A stretch of DNA of 64,000 nucleotides. Source: Rhodococcus sp. OK302. GTDB lineage: Bacteria; Actinomycetota; Actinomycetes; Mycobacteriales; Mycobacteriaceae. The DNA lies in contig NZ_NPJZ01000001.1 of the NCBI RefSeq assembly GCF_002245895.1, positions 4,314,501 through 4,378,500 on the forward strand, read 5' to 3'. Below the pieces are notes generated by a model. It did no database searches, was not told the DNA's origin, and saw nothing but the letters and a program-made list of their open reading frames with translations. Below are positions 26,253-35,353 of this stretch, in pieces (positions within the stretch are counted from its first letter, which is position 1; every line of letters starts with the position of its first letter). Made by a program: the position numbers and the translations under genes.

Positions 26253-27043
26253 TCACCGCCGCGGCAGGGTTTCGGTAAGGGCACACTCGACCAGGACACT
26301 GCCACGCCCGGTGCCGCGACCGATGACCAGGTCCAAATCCTGAAAGAAGCGGTCGGGGTCGATTACGGTTTCGGGCGCGTGAACACCGGGACGGGCGGCT
26401 GTACCGTCGACGAGCTGAGACAGGCCGAGCGCCAATGGGATTCCGGTTGCCTCGGCCATGTTCGCCATCAACGACGAGGTCGGCGAGTTCACCTCCGAGC
26501 CGCCCGCCAGGTGAGCGAGGACCGTGAGGTGCGCGTTCCCCTTCGCGCCGGTAGCCGCCGCGAAGAAGAGCGGCAGCGAACCGGGCGAGGCAGACTTGGT
26601 GGCACCTGCCATCGAGCGGAGCGCGCGTCGCAGTGTCGGCTTGGCCAGATCGGCAGCAGCGGACTCGTTGGTGAGTCGGCCCCTGTCGATATCGGAGCGA
26701 AGCACGTCGAGATAGGCGACAGTTCCCGGCGTGATGACCATCAGATTCGCAGCGTTGCCGCTCGGCGAATGGCTTCGGTGCAGAGTGACGGGCTCGAGAT
26801 GGCCGACCGTGTAGGCGGTGCCGCGGCGCCTGCCCGGCAACGAAAGGGTAACCGGACGAAGCGGGGCCTGCTGAATGAGGGTGCCGCCGTGCACGACTGC
26901 TACCGTTCCGCTGATCTGCTGCATCCAGTGCACCGCCGCCGCTGTCGGGCCAGCCGGACCGGCCAGCTGCGCATCGGCGTCTACCTGGTCGCCGGTGCCG
27001 GGAACGTCGACGGGCCAGGCCCACCCAGAGCCAGCACCTTCAT
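26253..27043 (-). pseudogene. saccharopine dehydrogenase-like gene with an internal deletion
   Basis: The ATG at 27041-27043 has GAGGAAA upstream and begins MKVLALGGPG, the nucleotide-binding start of saccharopine-dehydrogenase-like oxidoreductases. The frame then stops after 20 codons. The downstream part continues in another frame (AAAVHWMQQISGTVAVVHGG, then HLEPVTLHRSHSP and NLMVITPGTVAYLDV), which resembles the C-terminal half of such proteins. Most of the Rossmann domain is absent. The gene follows the membrane hydrolase by 15 bp on the same strand, so both probably formed one operon before the deletion. Confidence 0.6.
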
Positions 27044-27058
27044 CGGTTTCCTCTTTCT

Positions 27059-28135
27059 CTAGGGACGGTTCTGGAGAGCCTCGACGAAGTGGCGCTGGTC
27101 GGTCAGGAAGCCGTCGGCGAATAGGGAGCGGGGCGCGACGGTCGCGACAACCACGGTCTTCACGTCGCTGTCCTCGATGTCCTTACGCACCAGCGAATGC
27201 GTCGCGTCCGGATAGTGTTTGACAGACAACTGCCCCGGCTCTCGCAACAGTGCCCGGTACGTCGCCTCGGTATCGACTACGTCGACGTTCTGATCGTGGC
27301 CCGCCACGATCAGCAGTACCGGGATCCGCACCGCGACAAGGTCGGCCGACGCGTCCGAGGTGTAGTTCTCGGCAATGAACCGCCACCGGTCGGCCGTCAG
27401 TCCGTCGGTGGCGCCGCCGGCCGCCGCAAACTCCTCGAACGTCGCGCCCGTGCGCAGTTGGTTCAAGGTGGCCTCGCTCCTCGACAGCGCCGCCTCGACT
27501 TCCGTCGACGAGGCTCCCGCGGCGCGGCTTTCCGCGAGGGTGTTGTAGCGGCCCTGCTGCAGCCAGTTGACAGCGGGTGAGACGGCAATCATGAACTGCA
27601 GGCTCGGATCCTGCGCGGCCACCTTGGGGAGGACCCAGCCGGCCTGACTGGCTCCCCAGAGTCCGATGCGGTGCGGATCGATCTCCGGCCGCGACCTGGA
27701 CCAGGCGATGGCCGCGAGAGCCTCGGCCGCGCGGTCGTCCATACTCTGGTCCAGCCAATTGCCGGGAGCGCCGTTGACACCGGGCTTGTCCCAGGACAAA
27801 GACGCGTAGCCGGCTCGTGCGAGCGACTCCCAGATCGGCCGGTAGAAGGTCTCATGAGTCGCGTCGATCGGCCCGTCGCCGTGCACGAATACTACGAGTC
27901 CGTATGGCCCCGCGCCGGTTTGGGGCAGCGCCAGCACTCCCTGCAGCGGCTGCGGACCGCCGGTGATGGTGACAGTTTCTTCGCGTATCTCGTAGCTGTT
28001 CTGGTCGAGAATCCATCCCGCCGCGCCGACGACGAGCAGCACCACGCCCAGCAGGGCGCCCAGCAACCAGGTGAGCCGCCGCCGCGGCGGGCCGTCTGTT
28101 TCCGGGCGTTCAGATCGGGACACGTCAGGATTCAC
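27059..28135 (-). CDS. membrane-anchored alpha/beta hydrolase
   Basis: This encodes about 358 residues: a short basic N-terminus, one transmembrane helix (LTWLLGALLGVVLLVVGAAG), then an extracytoplasmic alpha/beta hydrolase domain. GPYGLVVFVHGDGPID gives the oxyanion strand, GLWGASQAGW the nucleophile elbow with Ser, and LLIVAGHDQNVDVVD with DATHSL the acid and histidine. The fold resembles acyl-CoA thioester or bile-acid hydrolase (BAAT-like) and dienelactone-hydrolase relatives. GTG at 28133-28135 has GGAAG 5 nt upstream; a GTG four codons earlier (28147) lacks one. It is divergent from the PaaX-type regulator. Confidence 0.85.
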   Translation of the reverse strand: MNPDVSRSERPETDGPPRRRLTWLLGALLGVVLLVVGAAGWILDQNSYEIREETVTITGGPQPLQGVLALPQTGAGPYGLVVFVHGDGPIDATHETFYRPIWESLARAGYASLSWDKPGVNGAPGNWLDQSMDDRAAEALAAIAWSRSRPEIDPHRIGLWGASQAGWVLPKVAAQDPSLQFMIAVSPAVNWLQQGRYNTLAESRAAGASSTEVEAALSRSEATLNQLRTGATFEEFAAAGGATDGLTADRWRFIAENYTSDASADLVAVRIPVLLIVAGHDQNVDVVDTEATYRALLREPGQLSVKHYPDATHSLVRKDIEDSDVKTVVVATVAPRSLFADGFLTDQRHFVEALQNRP

Positions 28136-28155
28136 GGAAACTTCCACCTCGTTGA

Positions 28156-28187
28156 ACTATCAGATCATAAACGGTCGTATTGATAGT
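28156..28187. promoter_or_regulatory. inverted repeat in the divergent hydrolase/PaaX promoter region
   Basis: ACTATCA at 28156-28162 and TGATAGT at 28181-28187 are perfect inverted copies 18 bp apart, with a related ACTATAGTT just after. The AT-rich gap between the two genes is the likely promoter region for both. PaaX-type regulators bind extended imperfect palindromes, so this is a candidate autoregulatory site. Confidence 0.45.
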
Positions 28188-28251
28188 GAACGTACTATAG
28201 TTGAACGAATTGCGGTCGGGAGGAATCCCGCAGGACAGGCAGGAGTGACGA

Positions 28252-29127
28252 GTGGACGAGTGGTCCCACGACAAGGTTGAGGTGCCGACCCGCGTTCTCG
28301 TGGAGAGCATGGTCCGGGCGGACGCCACGGTCGATGCGGGTGAGCTCTACTCGGTCGCGGCAGCGCTCGGAATGACCGATCAGCAGGTCCGACTGTGCAT
28401 CAAACGGATGGTCGCCGACGGGCAGTTCACGCAGGAAGGCCGTGGGCGCAGGGCGATCCTGCAACCGACCGAGGATACGCGCCGTTCGATCGAACCCGAT
28501 GTCGAGTTCCTGCGTTACATGTACCAGCAGGACCGCGGCGCGGCGCCGTGGGATGGCAACTGGCACCTGGTTGCATTCGCAGTTCCCGAAAAAGCCAGAA
28601 TCGCACGAGATTCATTGCGCGACACCATTGTCCACCTCGGCGGGGCACCGATCCAAGGCGGCCTGTATGTCTCGGCAAACCACTGGGAACCCCGAATCGA
28701 GGACGCGGCGATCCAGCTCGACGTACTCGACCACCTCACATTCTTCACCACCTCCGAACTCCGCACCGGCCGAACCGACACACCCACAGAGGTGGCCGCA
28801 CGACTGTGGCCGCTGGACGCGATCGCAGCAGGCCATCAACGCCTCACCGACGTCGCACAACGCCGCCTCGACCGCCTACGCGGCGGAGGACTGACGCATA
28901 CCGAGTTGCTCACCATCACAATCGAACTGGCTGCAGAGTTCACCCGAGCCATGAGCCCGGACCCCCTACTGCCTGCCGAGTTGCTCCCACAGCCCTGGAG
29001 CGGAACACAAGCCCGCACCCTGGTCGCCGACTGCTGGTCACACCTGCTGCGCACCAACACCCCTGCTGCATCGCCGCGGTTGTTCCGCACCTACTCCGAC
29101 GTGATCCGAGAAGTGACGGACGGATGA
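28252..29127 (+). CDS. PaaX-family transcriptional regulator
   Basis: This 291-residue regulator has an N-terminal winged helix (VAAALGMTDQQVRLCIKRMV, then QFTQEGRGRRAIL) and a PaaX-type central and C-terminal part (PWDGNWHLVAFAVPEKARIA, PIQGGLYVSANHWEPRI, then LARLWPLDAIAAGHQ-type segment). PaaX proteins sense CoA thioesters such as phenylacetyl-CoA. Start GTG at 28252 with AGGAG 6 nt upstream. It faces away from the membrane hydrolase and probably controls it. Confidence 0.85.
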   Translation: MDEWSHDKVEVPTRVLVESMVRADATVDAGELYSVAAALGMTDQQVRLCIKRMVADGQFTQEGRGRRAILQPTEDTRRSIEPDVEFLRYMYQQDRGAAPWDGNWHLVAFAVPEKARIARDSLRDTIVHLGGAPIQGGLYVSANHWEPRIEDAAIQLDVLDHLTFFTTSELRTGRTDTPTEVAARLWPLDAIAAGHQRLTDVAQRRLDRLRGGGLTHTELLTITIELAAEFTRAMSPDPLLPAELLPQPWSGTQARTLVADCWSHLLRTNTPAASPRLFRTYSDVIREVTDG

Positions 29128-29885
29128 TTCGACGGGCAGACTGGGCTCATAGCCACCCGCGAGTACAGACACGGCGAACAACGCAGCTCCCGCCCTGAGT
29201 GCCTCGGAGTCATGGACCATCGCAGCTCCCCTTATGGCGGCTCGCTCGACAGTGCGCACGCCAAGTGGCCACGCAAAGTTCAGCAGAACCAGGATCGTTC
29301 GAAGGAGCGTTCGGGAAGCTCTCCCGACGACAGCCAAACGCGCGTACTCATCACTGGTCGCGCTGGCATAGCTATGCGGAAAATCAGAGCGACTGTTCCA
29401 ACCAATCTCGGAGATACCGACCCCGGTCGCTGCCGCCATATGAAAACTCCCCGGACCGCGTAAACGATAGAAGATCAAAATCATTCTGCAGCAATGCTTC
29501 TCGGGCCTGTCACGTTGCCCGAGTGTGGCAGTAACGGTTCCAGGATCACCCACTGGGCGTCGGCCCACAACGACGACGGATGCACCGCACAGCAAAGCCT
29601 GCACGACGGATCGGGCAGGACGGGCACATCATGCTCGGCAATGATGGCATTCGTGGCCTCCTGGACGCGGGTCAGCGACATTGGTAATCACTGTTCAACG
29701 CAGGAGAGGAGCCCACCAATCGTTCTGGCCCACAGCACCGGCTACGATCACGAGTTCTCAACACGTTCTTAGCCTTCACTACCCGACCGACAAAGTGCTG
29801 ACATCGCTCATTCCCTGAACGGAATCTCGCAGGCTTCCTGATGATTTCGCAGACCTGAAGAACGAAAGTTCACGCTATGTGGTCT
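29128..29885. other. intergenic with an IS5-family transposase scar
   Basis: The only recognisable content is the broken transposase segment at about 29385-29586. The rest shows no gene, hairpin or operator. Confidence 0.4.
29385..29586 (-). pseudogene. IS5-family transposase N-terminal remnant, multiply frameshifted
   Basis: Three frames in succession read like the start of an IS5-type transposase: WADAQWVILEPLLPHSGN, then RPEKHCCRMILIFYRLRG, then WRQRPGSVSPRLV. The intact family pattern is L.DAQW..LEPLLP....GRP.KH.R...DAI.Y..R.G..WRQLP.DFPPW.TV. At least two frameshifts separate the pieces, and nothing of the DDE core is left. Confidence 0.55.
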
Positions 29886-30590
29886 TCATGACGCGTGAGA
29901 CGCCGTTATCCCGTTCGACAACGATTTGGAGATATCACCAGGATTCTCGGGATCAAACCAGACGGTGACCTCGTCGTCGATATTGATCGGCTGGGCAGGA
30001 ATCTGGTAGGCGGTCGGCGTGAGCCATCGCTCCACGCCTGAGTTGTCGATGAACCGCACCGTGATGTTTGCAAGTTTCGGGTTCGGAGTCTTCGGAAAAC
30101 CGGCCAGTCCATCGTCAGTGACGACTCCGATCGATCGCATGCCTCGATTGCGTTGCTTTTCAATCGAATTCCGACTCACTCGGCGTGCCACAAACGCGAC
30201 GACCGCGAGAAAGGCCAGCAAGCACGTAAACGCGATCAGCACTCTGCCAACCAGTTTCGGTGCTTCGCTCATATCTTCGGCTACCAAGATCGCCCCGGCT
30301 ACAACGGAAGCGCACCCGAGATACCCCAGTGGCCCGATTACTGTGCGTACACGTCCACTCACGGAGGAATTTAGCCGCCACGAAGCAGTGGCGATGAATC
30401 CGAGAAAGAACAAAGGTAGTGGTGGGATCAGCCCGATCAGCCAAACTGGTTCGACGATTCGAGTGCCTGAGAACGCCATAATGGTAGCGCAAGCAGTGCC
30501 CATCGCCAGAATTAGGAACTGCTTGGTCGTCGACGGGCCTCTTTGTGTCGCTTTGTGAAACCTCTCGTGACGATTCATCGTCGGGGGCAT
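29886..30590 (-). CDS. DUF3592-like integral membrane protein
   Basis: This 234-residue protein has about four transmembrane helices (FLILAMGTACATIMAFSG, VWLIGLIPPLPLFFLGFIA, LGYLGCASVVAGAILV, VLIAFTCLLAFLAVVAFVAR). These are followed by a soluble C-terminal domain with ITVRFIDNSGVERWLTPTAY and EVTVWFDPENPGDISKS. That last pattern (V.V.YDP.NP) is typical of DUF3592 proteins, small envelope proteins of unknown function. ATG at 30588-30590 is chosen because GGTGAG lies 4-6 nt upstream; a second ATG four codons later is possible. It is a single-gene unit. Confidence 0.7.
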   Translation of the reverse strand: MPPTMNRHERFHKATQRGPSTTKQFLILAMGTACATIMAFSGTRIVEPVWLIGLIPPLPLFFLGFIATASWRLNSSVSGRVRTVIGPLGYLGCASVVAGAILVAEDMSEAPKLVGRVLIAFTCLLAFLAVVAFVARRVSRNSIEKQRNRGMRSIGVVTDDGLAGFPKTPNPKLANITVRFIDNSGVERWLTPTAYQIPAQPINIDDEVTVWFDPENPGDISKSLSNGITASHAS

Positions 30591-31366
30591 TGTGCTCACC
30601 GACTCATCCTGCCAAATTCGGTGCTCATTGGAGAAGCGAAATCGCAAGAGTGGTCTATGTTCCTCTGTGGGCACCGTATGACCGCCACCGATCACCGTGC
30701 CGAAATGCGCACCCGATTTCAGGTGTTTGGTCAGGTCGCCGAGCCATTCCCAGCAGCATGAACTCCGGTCCAAGAATTCCCCATTGCACCCGAAACCCGC
30801 TACATCCCAACAACTTGACAGTGCCTGCCGCCGCCCATCACGCTTCGTTTCCATTTGCGGAGAATGAGAAGAATTCGTGGTCAAGCACGTCTCTCGACGC
30901 ACACCGAGATCAGTTCGACCCGATCTACCGAAAATATCGACGCATTCGACACCGCGCACTGCACCTACCCACTGCACCTACCCACTGCAGCTTCCCCTTC
31001 TCAAGGATTCCGGATGACCTATCGACATTGAATCCTGTTCTGTAGCAACGAAACTGCGGTACGCAAATCGGCCGTTCCCACAGAGCCACTGAGGCAATCC
31101 CCCGCCATCTCACAGTAACCTGCAACGAATTCACAATTCGTCGCTTCACCAATTACAGCCACGAACACTAGGACCATCACCAAGGCCACGTCCCAACCGA
31201 GCAGAGCCATTTCAGATGGCGAGTGCCAGATTTTCCAAGGCAACCCAAGACATTGACCATTGCCGGAACTGGCTCGCGTTTCCGCAGTTCAGACCCGGTT
31301 CAACGGGCAGGATCTTTATCTGCGATTTCTGCTCCGCATCGGTTGGGGTTTGTTATCGTGGCACAC
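30591..31366. other. intergenic, no supported gene
   Basis: Long chance frames cross this 776-bp stretch without domain content. A 13-bp unit, ACTGCACCTACCC, is repeated in tandem at 30958-30983 (two copies and a partial third). The right end should contain the promoter of the five-gene cluster that follows. Confidence 0.4.
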
Positions 31367-31915
31367 ATGGTCGCATCTGATCGCGGAGTGCCACAGCCGG
31401 GCCTGAGTGTCGGTCCGACCAGCGAGTTCAGTCTGTTCTTTCGCCTCAAGCCGGGCCAGGGGCCGTCATTGCGCGCTGCCCTCGTCGACTTGCAGGACAC
31501 GCCTGGGTACCGGCCCGGTGACTACGGGATGGCGGTCCAGACAATCCACGAGGCGCGGTTCGTCATGTTCGACGACGACACACGGCTGGCGTTCGTGACC
31601 AGCTTCGATGGGCCGTGGGACGCCTACATGGAGGACTTCTTCACCTCTGGGCCCACACTGGCGCTGTTCGACGTCATCTTTCGTCACGTCGAGGGATACG
31701 ACGGGCTTCCCGATCTGGCCGCCCTGCGCGCCTTTATCCTCGACGCCGAGCAGTCGGCAGTCGCATACGCCCGGAACTACGGCGGCACCGTCAAAGAAAT
31801 TCGGAAGGCTCAGCGAGTAAACGAGCGCTTCCAACAGGTTCTCGACCACCCCCAGGCCGCAGAGATTCTCCAGCACCCGGCGCTAAAGCCGCTGGTGGAC
31901 GAGGCCGGCGACTAA
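31367..31915 (+). CDS. ferredoxin-like alpha-beta-barrel protein, first gene of the DyP cluster
   Basis: This encodes 182 residues. EFSLFFRLKPGQGPSLRAAL, then YGMAVQTIHEARFVMFDDDT and LAFVTSFDGPWDAYMEDFF have the strand-helix pattern of dimeric alpha-beta barrels, the same fold that makes up DyP peroxidases. It lies 22 bp before the DUF4331 gene, on the same strand, so it likely acts with the peroxidase or DUF4331 protein. I know no named function. The ATG at 31367 has only a weak ribosome-binding site; GTG three codons earlier is an alternative. Confidence 0.7.
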   Translation: MVASDRGVPQPGLSVGPTSEFSLFFRLKPGQGPSLRAALVDLQDTPGYRPGDYGMAVQTIHEARFVMFDDDTRLAFVTSFDGPWDAYMEDFFTSGPTLALFDVIFRHVEGYDGLPDLAALRAFILDAEQSAVAYARNYGGTVKEIRKAQRVNERFQQVLDHPQAAEILQHPALKPLVDEAGD

Positions 31916-31937
31916 CCGCTTCAGAGACGGGAACCCT

Positions 31938-33062
31938 ATGTCGGACCACATCTCCGGGCCGCGCGCCCTGTCCAACCCGATCGCGGACATCACGGACGTG
32001 TACACATTCCCGAGCCCCGAGAAGCCGGGTTGTCTCGTGCTGGTCTTGAATACCATGCCGATGGCCAAGCCCTCCGACTTGTTCTCCGATGGTCTGCTGT
32101 ACCGCTTCCGGCTGCGGCCACTCCACCCGCCGAGTCCGAACGATGCCGGGTGGGGGTTCGTCCCAGGCGAGGAGGAGATCGTCGTGGATTGCGTCTTCGT
32201 CGCCCCGGGTGCCGGCGACCGGCAGCAGCAGGGCACCTGCGTCAGTCCGTCGGGAGAATCGATCCCCTTCTTCGTCAACGATTTGGAGGGCGGCTCTGGC
32301 CGCGGCGTGCGAGTCTTCGCTGGCACACGCTGGGATCCGTTCATCATGGATGCCCGCGCCGCCTTGGCGACGATCGCGAACCGCGAGCTCGCTTTCACCG
32401 ATCCCGGGTCGATCTTCCTGGACGGCAAGAACGTGCTCAGCATCGTCGTTGAGATCGACACCAGCTTCTTGTGGGGTCGGGATCTCGTGGGCGTCGTCGC
32501 CGAGACCCTCACCCGGGGAACTTTCAACGTCAGGATCGAACGGGTGGGCCGCCCCGAGGTGAAGAACATGATGCTCGCCCCGAAAGAGTTCGACCCCGTG
32601 AACCGGGATCTGGAGATCCGCGACCTGTACAACATGGAGGACGCGTTCCACCTCGGCGACTCTTACCAAGGCGCCTACCGCGCGCGACTGGACGCCAACC
32701 TCGCCTTCTGGGATGGCTTGGACGGAAAGGTGGACTGGCATGCCGAAGCGAACGGCAGCCACCCGCTCACGGACCTCATCCTCGCCGACTACCTGATCGT
32801 CGACGTCACGAAGCCCTATGTCGAGCACGGCACGTTCCTCGAGATCGAGCTCGCCGCGCGGCGCGGCGAGGCTCACCAGACGTGCGGGGGGCGGACGTTG
32901 AACGACGACGTGATGGACACGATCTTCACCCAGCTGGTCAACGCCGGCCATGGCCCCACCATCCGCGACGGCGTCGACTCCGCCACCCGACCGGCCACCC
33001 GGAACTTCCCCTACCTGGCGACGCCGAACCCGAACCCGCCCGAACCCCCTGAGCACCACTGA
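31938..33062 (+). CDS. DUF4331 family protein
   Basis: This 374-residue protein opens SDHISGPRALSNPIADITDV followed by YTFPSPEKPG, the conserved start of DUF4331 proteins (D.aDITDvYaF.SP). Later KNVLSIVVEIDTSFL and LILADYLIVDVTKPY are also typical. Most DUF4331 proteins known to me carry export signals; none is visible here, so this one is probably cytoplasmic. The activity is unknown. It sits second in the cluster, 21 bp before the DyP peroxidase. Confidence 0.8.
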   Translation: MSDHISGPRALSNPIADITDVYTFPSPEKPGCLVLVLNTMPMAKPSDLFSDGLLYRFRLRPLHPPSPNDAGWGFVPGEEEIVVDCVFVAPGAGDRQQQGTCVSPSGESIPFFVNDLEGGSGRGVRVFAGTRWDPFIMDARAALATIANRELAFTDPGSIFLDGKNVLSIVVEIDTSFLWGRDLVGVVAETLTRGTFNVRIERVGRPEVKNMMLAPKEFDPVNRDLEIRDLYNMEDAFHLGDSYQGAYRARLDANLAFWDGLDGKVDWHAEANGSHPLTDLILADYLIVDVTKPYVEHGTFLEIELAARRGEAHQTCGGRTLNDDVMDTIFTQLVNAGHGPTIRDGVDSATRPATRNFPYLATPNPNPPEPPEHH

Positions 33063-33083
33063 GAACTAAGAGCGGATGGGACG

Positions 33084-34424
33084 GTGACCGACATGACAGG
33101 CGTAACCCTCGAACTCGACGACATCCAGGCCGGCGTGTTGTCCGAACGTCCCTCCCCGTACGTCGGAACCTACCTCCTGCTACGCATCGACGACCGCGCC
33201 GACGGCCGTGAGCTCGTCCGACGGCTGCACGGGATCGTCAACCTCGCCGGAGCCGCCGACACCCCGGACAACACCTCACTCACTGTCGCCTTCACGTACC
33301 ACGGACTGAAAGCCCTCGGGGTACCGCAAGGGTCACTGGATAGCTTCGCACCGGAGTTCAGGCAGGGGATGGCTGCCCGCGCAGCGGTGTTGGGCGACGT
33401 CGGCGAGAGCGCCCCCCACCACTGGGAGAAACCCCTCGGCTCCGCCGATGTGCACGTTGCAATCGCTGTTCTCTCATCCGACAAGGAGCAGCTCGCCGCA
33501 GCTGCCGAGAAGGCCCGCCGCGCCCAGATCGAGCTTCCAGGCGTTCAGCTGATCTGGCGTCAGGACTGCTACCAGCTCGCTACGGGCCGAACCTCCTTCG
33601 GCTTCAAGGACGGGATCGGCCAACCCTCCGTCGAGGGAAGCGGTCGCCCTCCCACCAATCCCCGTGAGCGACCACTCAACGCCGGCGAGATCGTCTTGGG
33701 CTATCCCGACGAGACGGGCGAGCTGCCACCGATGCCCACCCCCGAGGTGTTGGGCCGCAACGGCACCTATGTCGTGTTCCGAAAGCTGCACACGAAGGTA
33801 GCGGCCTACCGGACCTACCTCCACGCCAAGGCGGCCAGCCGTGAAGAGGAGAACCTCCTCGGCGCCAAGATGGTCGGGCGCTGGCAGAGCGGCGCCCCGC
33901 TCGCACTCTCCCCCGACCAGGACGACCCCGAGCTGGGGAGCGACCCACAGCGCAACAACGACTTCCTCTTCGGCGATGACCCACGCGGCTTCAAGTGCCC
34001 GGTGGGAGCCCACGCACGCAGGGCAAACCCACGTGACGCGCTGGACCAGGACGGCAGCGTGGACGTCCGGCGCCACCGGATGATCCGACGCGGCACCAGC
34101 TATGGACCGATGCTCCCCGACGGCGTGGTCGAGGACGACGGGAGCGACCGCGGGATCGTTTTCGTCTTCGCGGGCGCCAATCTCAAACGCCAGTTCGAGT
34201 TCGTCAAGACCCAGTGGCTCAACGACGGCATCTTCATCGGCGCTCCGCTCGAGTCCGACCCCCTGGTCGGACCGCACGACGGGTCCAGTGGTTTCACCAT
34301 CCCTCAACGGCCGATCCGGCGCAGGCTGCAGAACCTGCCACCGTTCGTGGTCACTCGCGGCGGCGAGTACTGCTTCGCCCCCAGCCTGCGGGCGCTGCGC
34401 TGGCTCGCCGAACTGGACACATGA
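33084..34424 (+). CDS. DyP-type heme peroxidase
   Basis: DyP peroxidases use H2O2 to oxidise dyes, lignin-related phenols, Mn(II) or unknown physiological substrates. The 446-residue protein has the GxxDG motif GFKDG with the distal Asp176, the proximal heme-ligating His310 in GAHARRANPRD, and the distal Arg336 in MIRRGTSYG. A C-terminal FVFAGANLKRQFEFVKTQWL segment completes the second barrel. No Tat signal is present, so it acts inside the cell unless packaged in an encapsulin, for which no gene or C-terminal targeting peptide is seen. GTG at 33084, with GGATGGGA upstream, is preferred; an ATG three codons later is possible. Confidence 0.92.
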   Translation: MTDMTGVTLELDDIQAGVLSERPSPYVGTYLLLRIDDRADGRELVRRLHGIVNLAGAADTPDNTSLTVAFTYHGLKALGVPQGSLDSFAPEFRQGMAARAAVLGDVGESAPHHWEKPLGSADVHVAIAVLSSDKEQLAAAAEKARRAQIELPGVQLIWRQDCYQLATGRTSFGFKDGIGQPSVEGSGRPPTNPRERPLNAGEIVLGYPDETGELPPMPTPEVLGRNGTYVVFRKLHTKVAAYRTYLHAKAASREEENLLGAKMVGRWQSGAPLALSPDQDDPELGSDPQRNNDFLFGDDPRGFKCPVGAHARRANPRDALDQDGSVDVRRHRMIRRGTSYGPMLPDGVVEDDGSDRGIVFVFAGANLKRQFEFVKTQWLNDGIFIGAPLESDPLVGPHDGSSGFTIPQRPIRRRLQNLPPFVVTRGGEYCFAPSLRALRWLAELDT

Positions 34425-34448
34425 CAAGTCCATACCCCGAGAGGAAGC

Positions 34449-35312
34449 ATGATGAGCACATCAAGCACAGACCGTTGGGCAGCGCTCGACTTCGGCCCGC
34501 CGGCGCCCGACGTCGAGGAGACCGAGGCGCCGGTGCTGCTGGACTACCTCTCCGACGGCCGAGTAGCCCTGATCACCCTTAACCGACCCCACGCCGACAA
34601 CGCGATCACAACCGAGATGGGCGCCCTGCTGACCGACGTCGTCGAGGAGATCGCCGTTCGCACCGCGGTACGCGTCGTCATCTTGACCGGCGCCGGAGAC
34701 CGCGCCTTCTCAGTCGGCAGCGACCTGCGCCAACGCAAAGCCATGACCAAGGAGGACTGGCTGCGGCAACGCCAAGCCTTCGACCGCACCCTCTACACAG
34801 TTCGCCAGCTCCGCAAGCCGATCTTCGCCGCAGTCAACGGGATTGCCTACGGCGGAGGGTGCGAGCTCGCCCAGAGCACCGACTTCGTCATCGCCTCCGT
34901 CAACGCGACCTTCGGCCAACCCGAAGCCATGCTCGGCCTAGCAGCCGGCGGCGGATCACCGGCACTGCTGCCCCGCCTCCTGCCACGCGGCAAGGCACTG
35001 CAGATGCTCATGACCGGGGACGCAGTATCTGCACAGGAGGCATACCGACTCGGCATGGTCAACGAGCTGCACGATCCCACCCAGCTGATGTCCGCAGCCA
35101 AGCAGGTCGCCGACAAGATCGCCAGCAACTCCCCGACCGCTGTCCAGGCCGTGAAGCGCGCGGTGCACCTGGGCGAGGGCCAGCCGATCGAGGAGGCGAT
35201 CGCGATCATGATGGACGCCCACTGGCGCTCCGCTGTCCATCCCGACCGCGTCGAAGGCATCGGAGCCTTCAACGACGGCCGCGAGCCCACCTTCAAGGAC
35301 TCCGACTTCTAA
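34449..35312 (+). CDS. enoyl-CoA hydratase/isomerase (crotonase) family protein
   Basis: This 287-residue crotonase-fold protein has both catalytic glutamates of the hydratase: Glu139 in GGGCELA and Glu159 in FGQPEAMLG. The oxyanion-hole segment FSVGSDLRQ is in the first half. Such enzymes add water to 2-enoyl-CoA esters or carry out related reactions on acyl-CoA. The first 35 residues are an extension compared with typical members. GAGAGGAAGC precedes the ATG. It is fourth in the DyP cluster, 24 bp after the peroxidase and 41 bp before the molybdoenzyme, an odd pairing with redox enzymes. Confidence 0.88.
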   Translation: MMSTSSTDRWAALDFGPPAPDVEETEAPVLLDYLSDGRVALITLNRPHADNAITTEMGALLTDVVEEIAVRTAVRVVILTGAGDRAFSVGSDLRQRKAMTKEDWLRQRQAFDRTLYTVRQLRKPIFAAVNGIAYGGGCELAQSTDFVIASVNATFGQPEAMLGLAAGGGSPALLPRLLPRGKALQMLMTGDAVSAQEAYRLGMVNELHDPTQLMSAAKQVADKIASNSPTAVQAVKRAVHLGEGQPIEEAIAIMMDAHWRSAVHPDRVEGIGAFNDGREPTFKDSDF

Positions 35313-35353
35313 GGAACCAACTCTGTTCTTGACCTGCCCAAGGAGGCTGAGCC

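Noticed and set aside
25870..27024. Long minus-strand open frame of 384 codons
   Set aside because: Arg/Pro-rich with no motif; the neighbouring frame carries the recognisable saccharopine-dehydrogenase-like C-terminal part.
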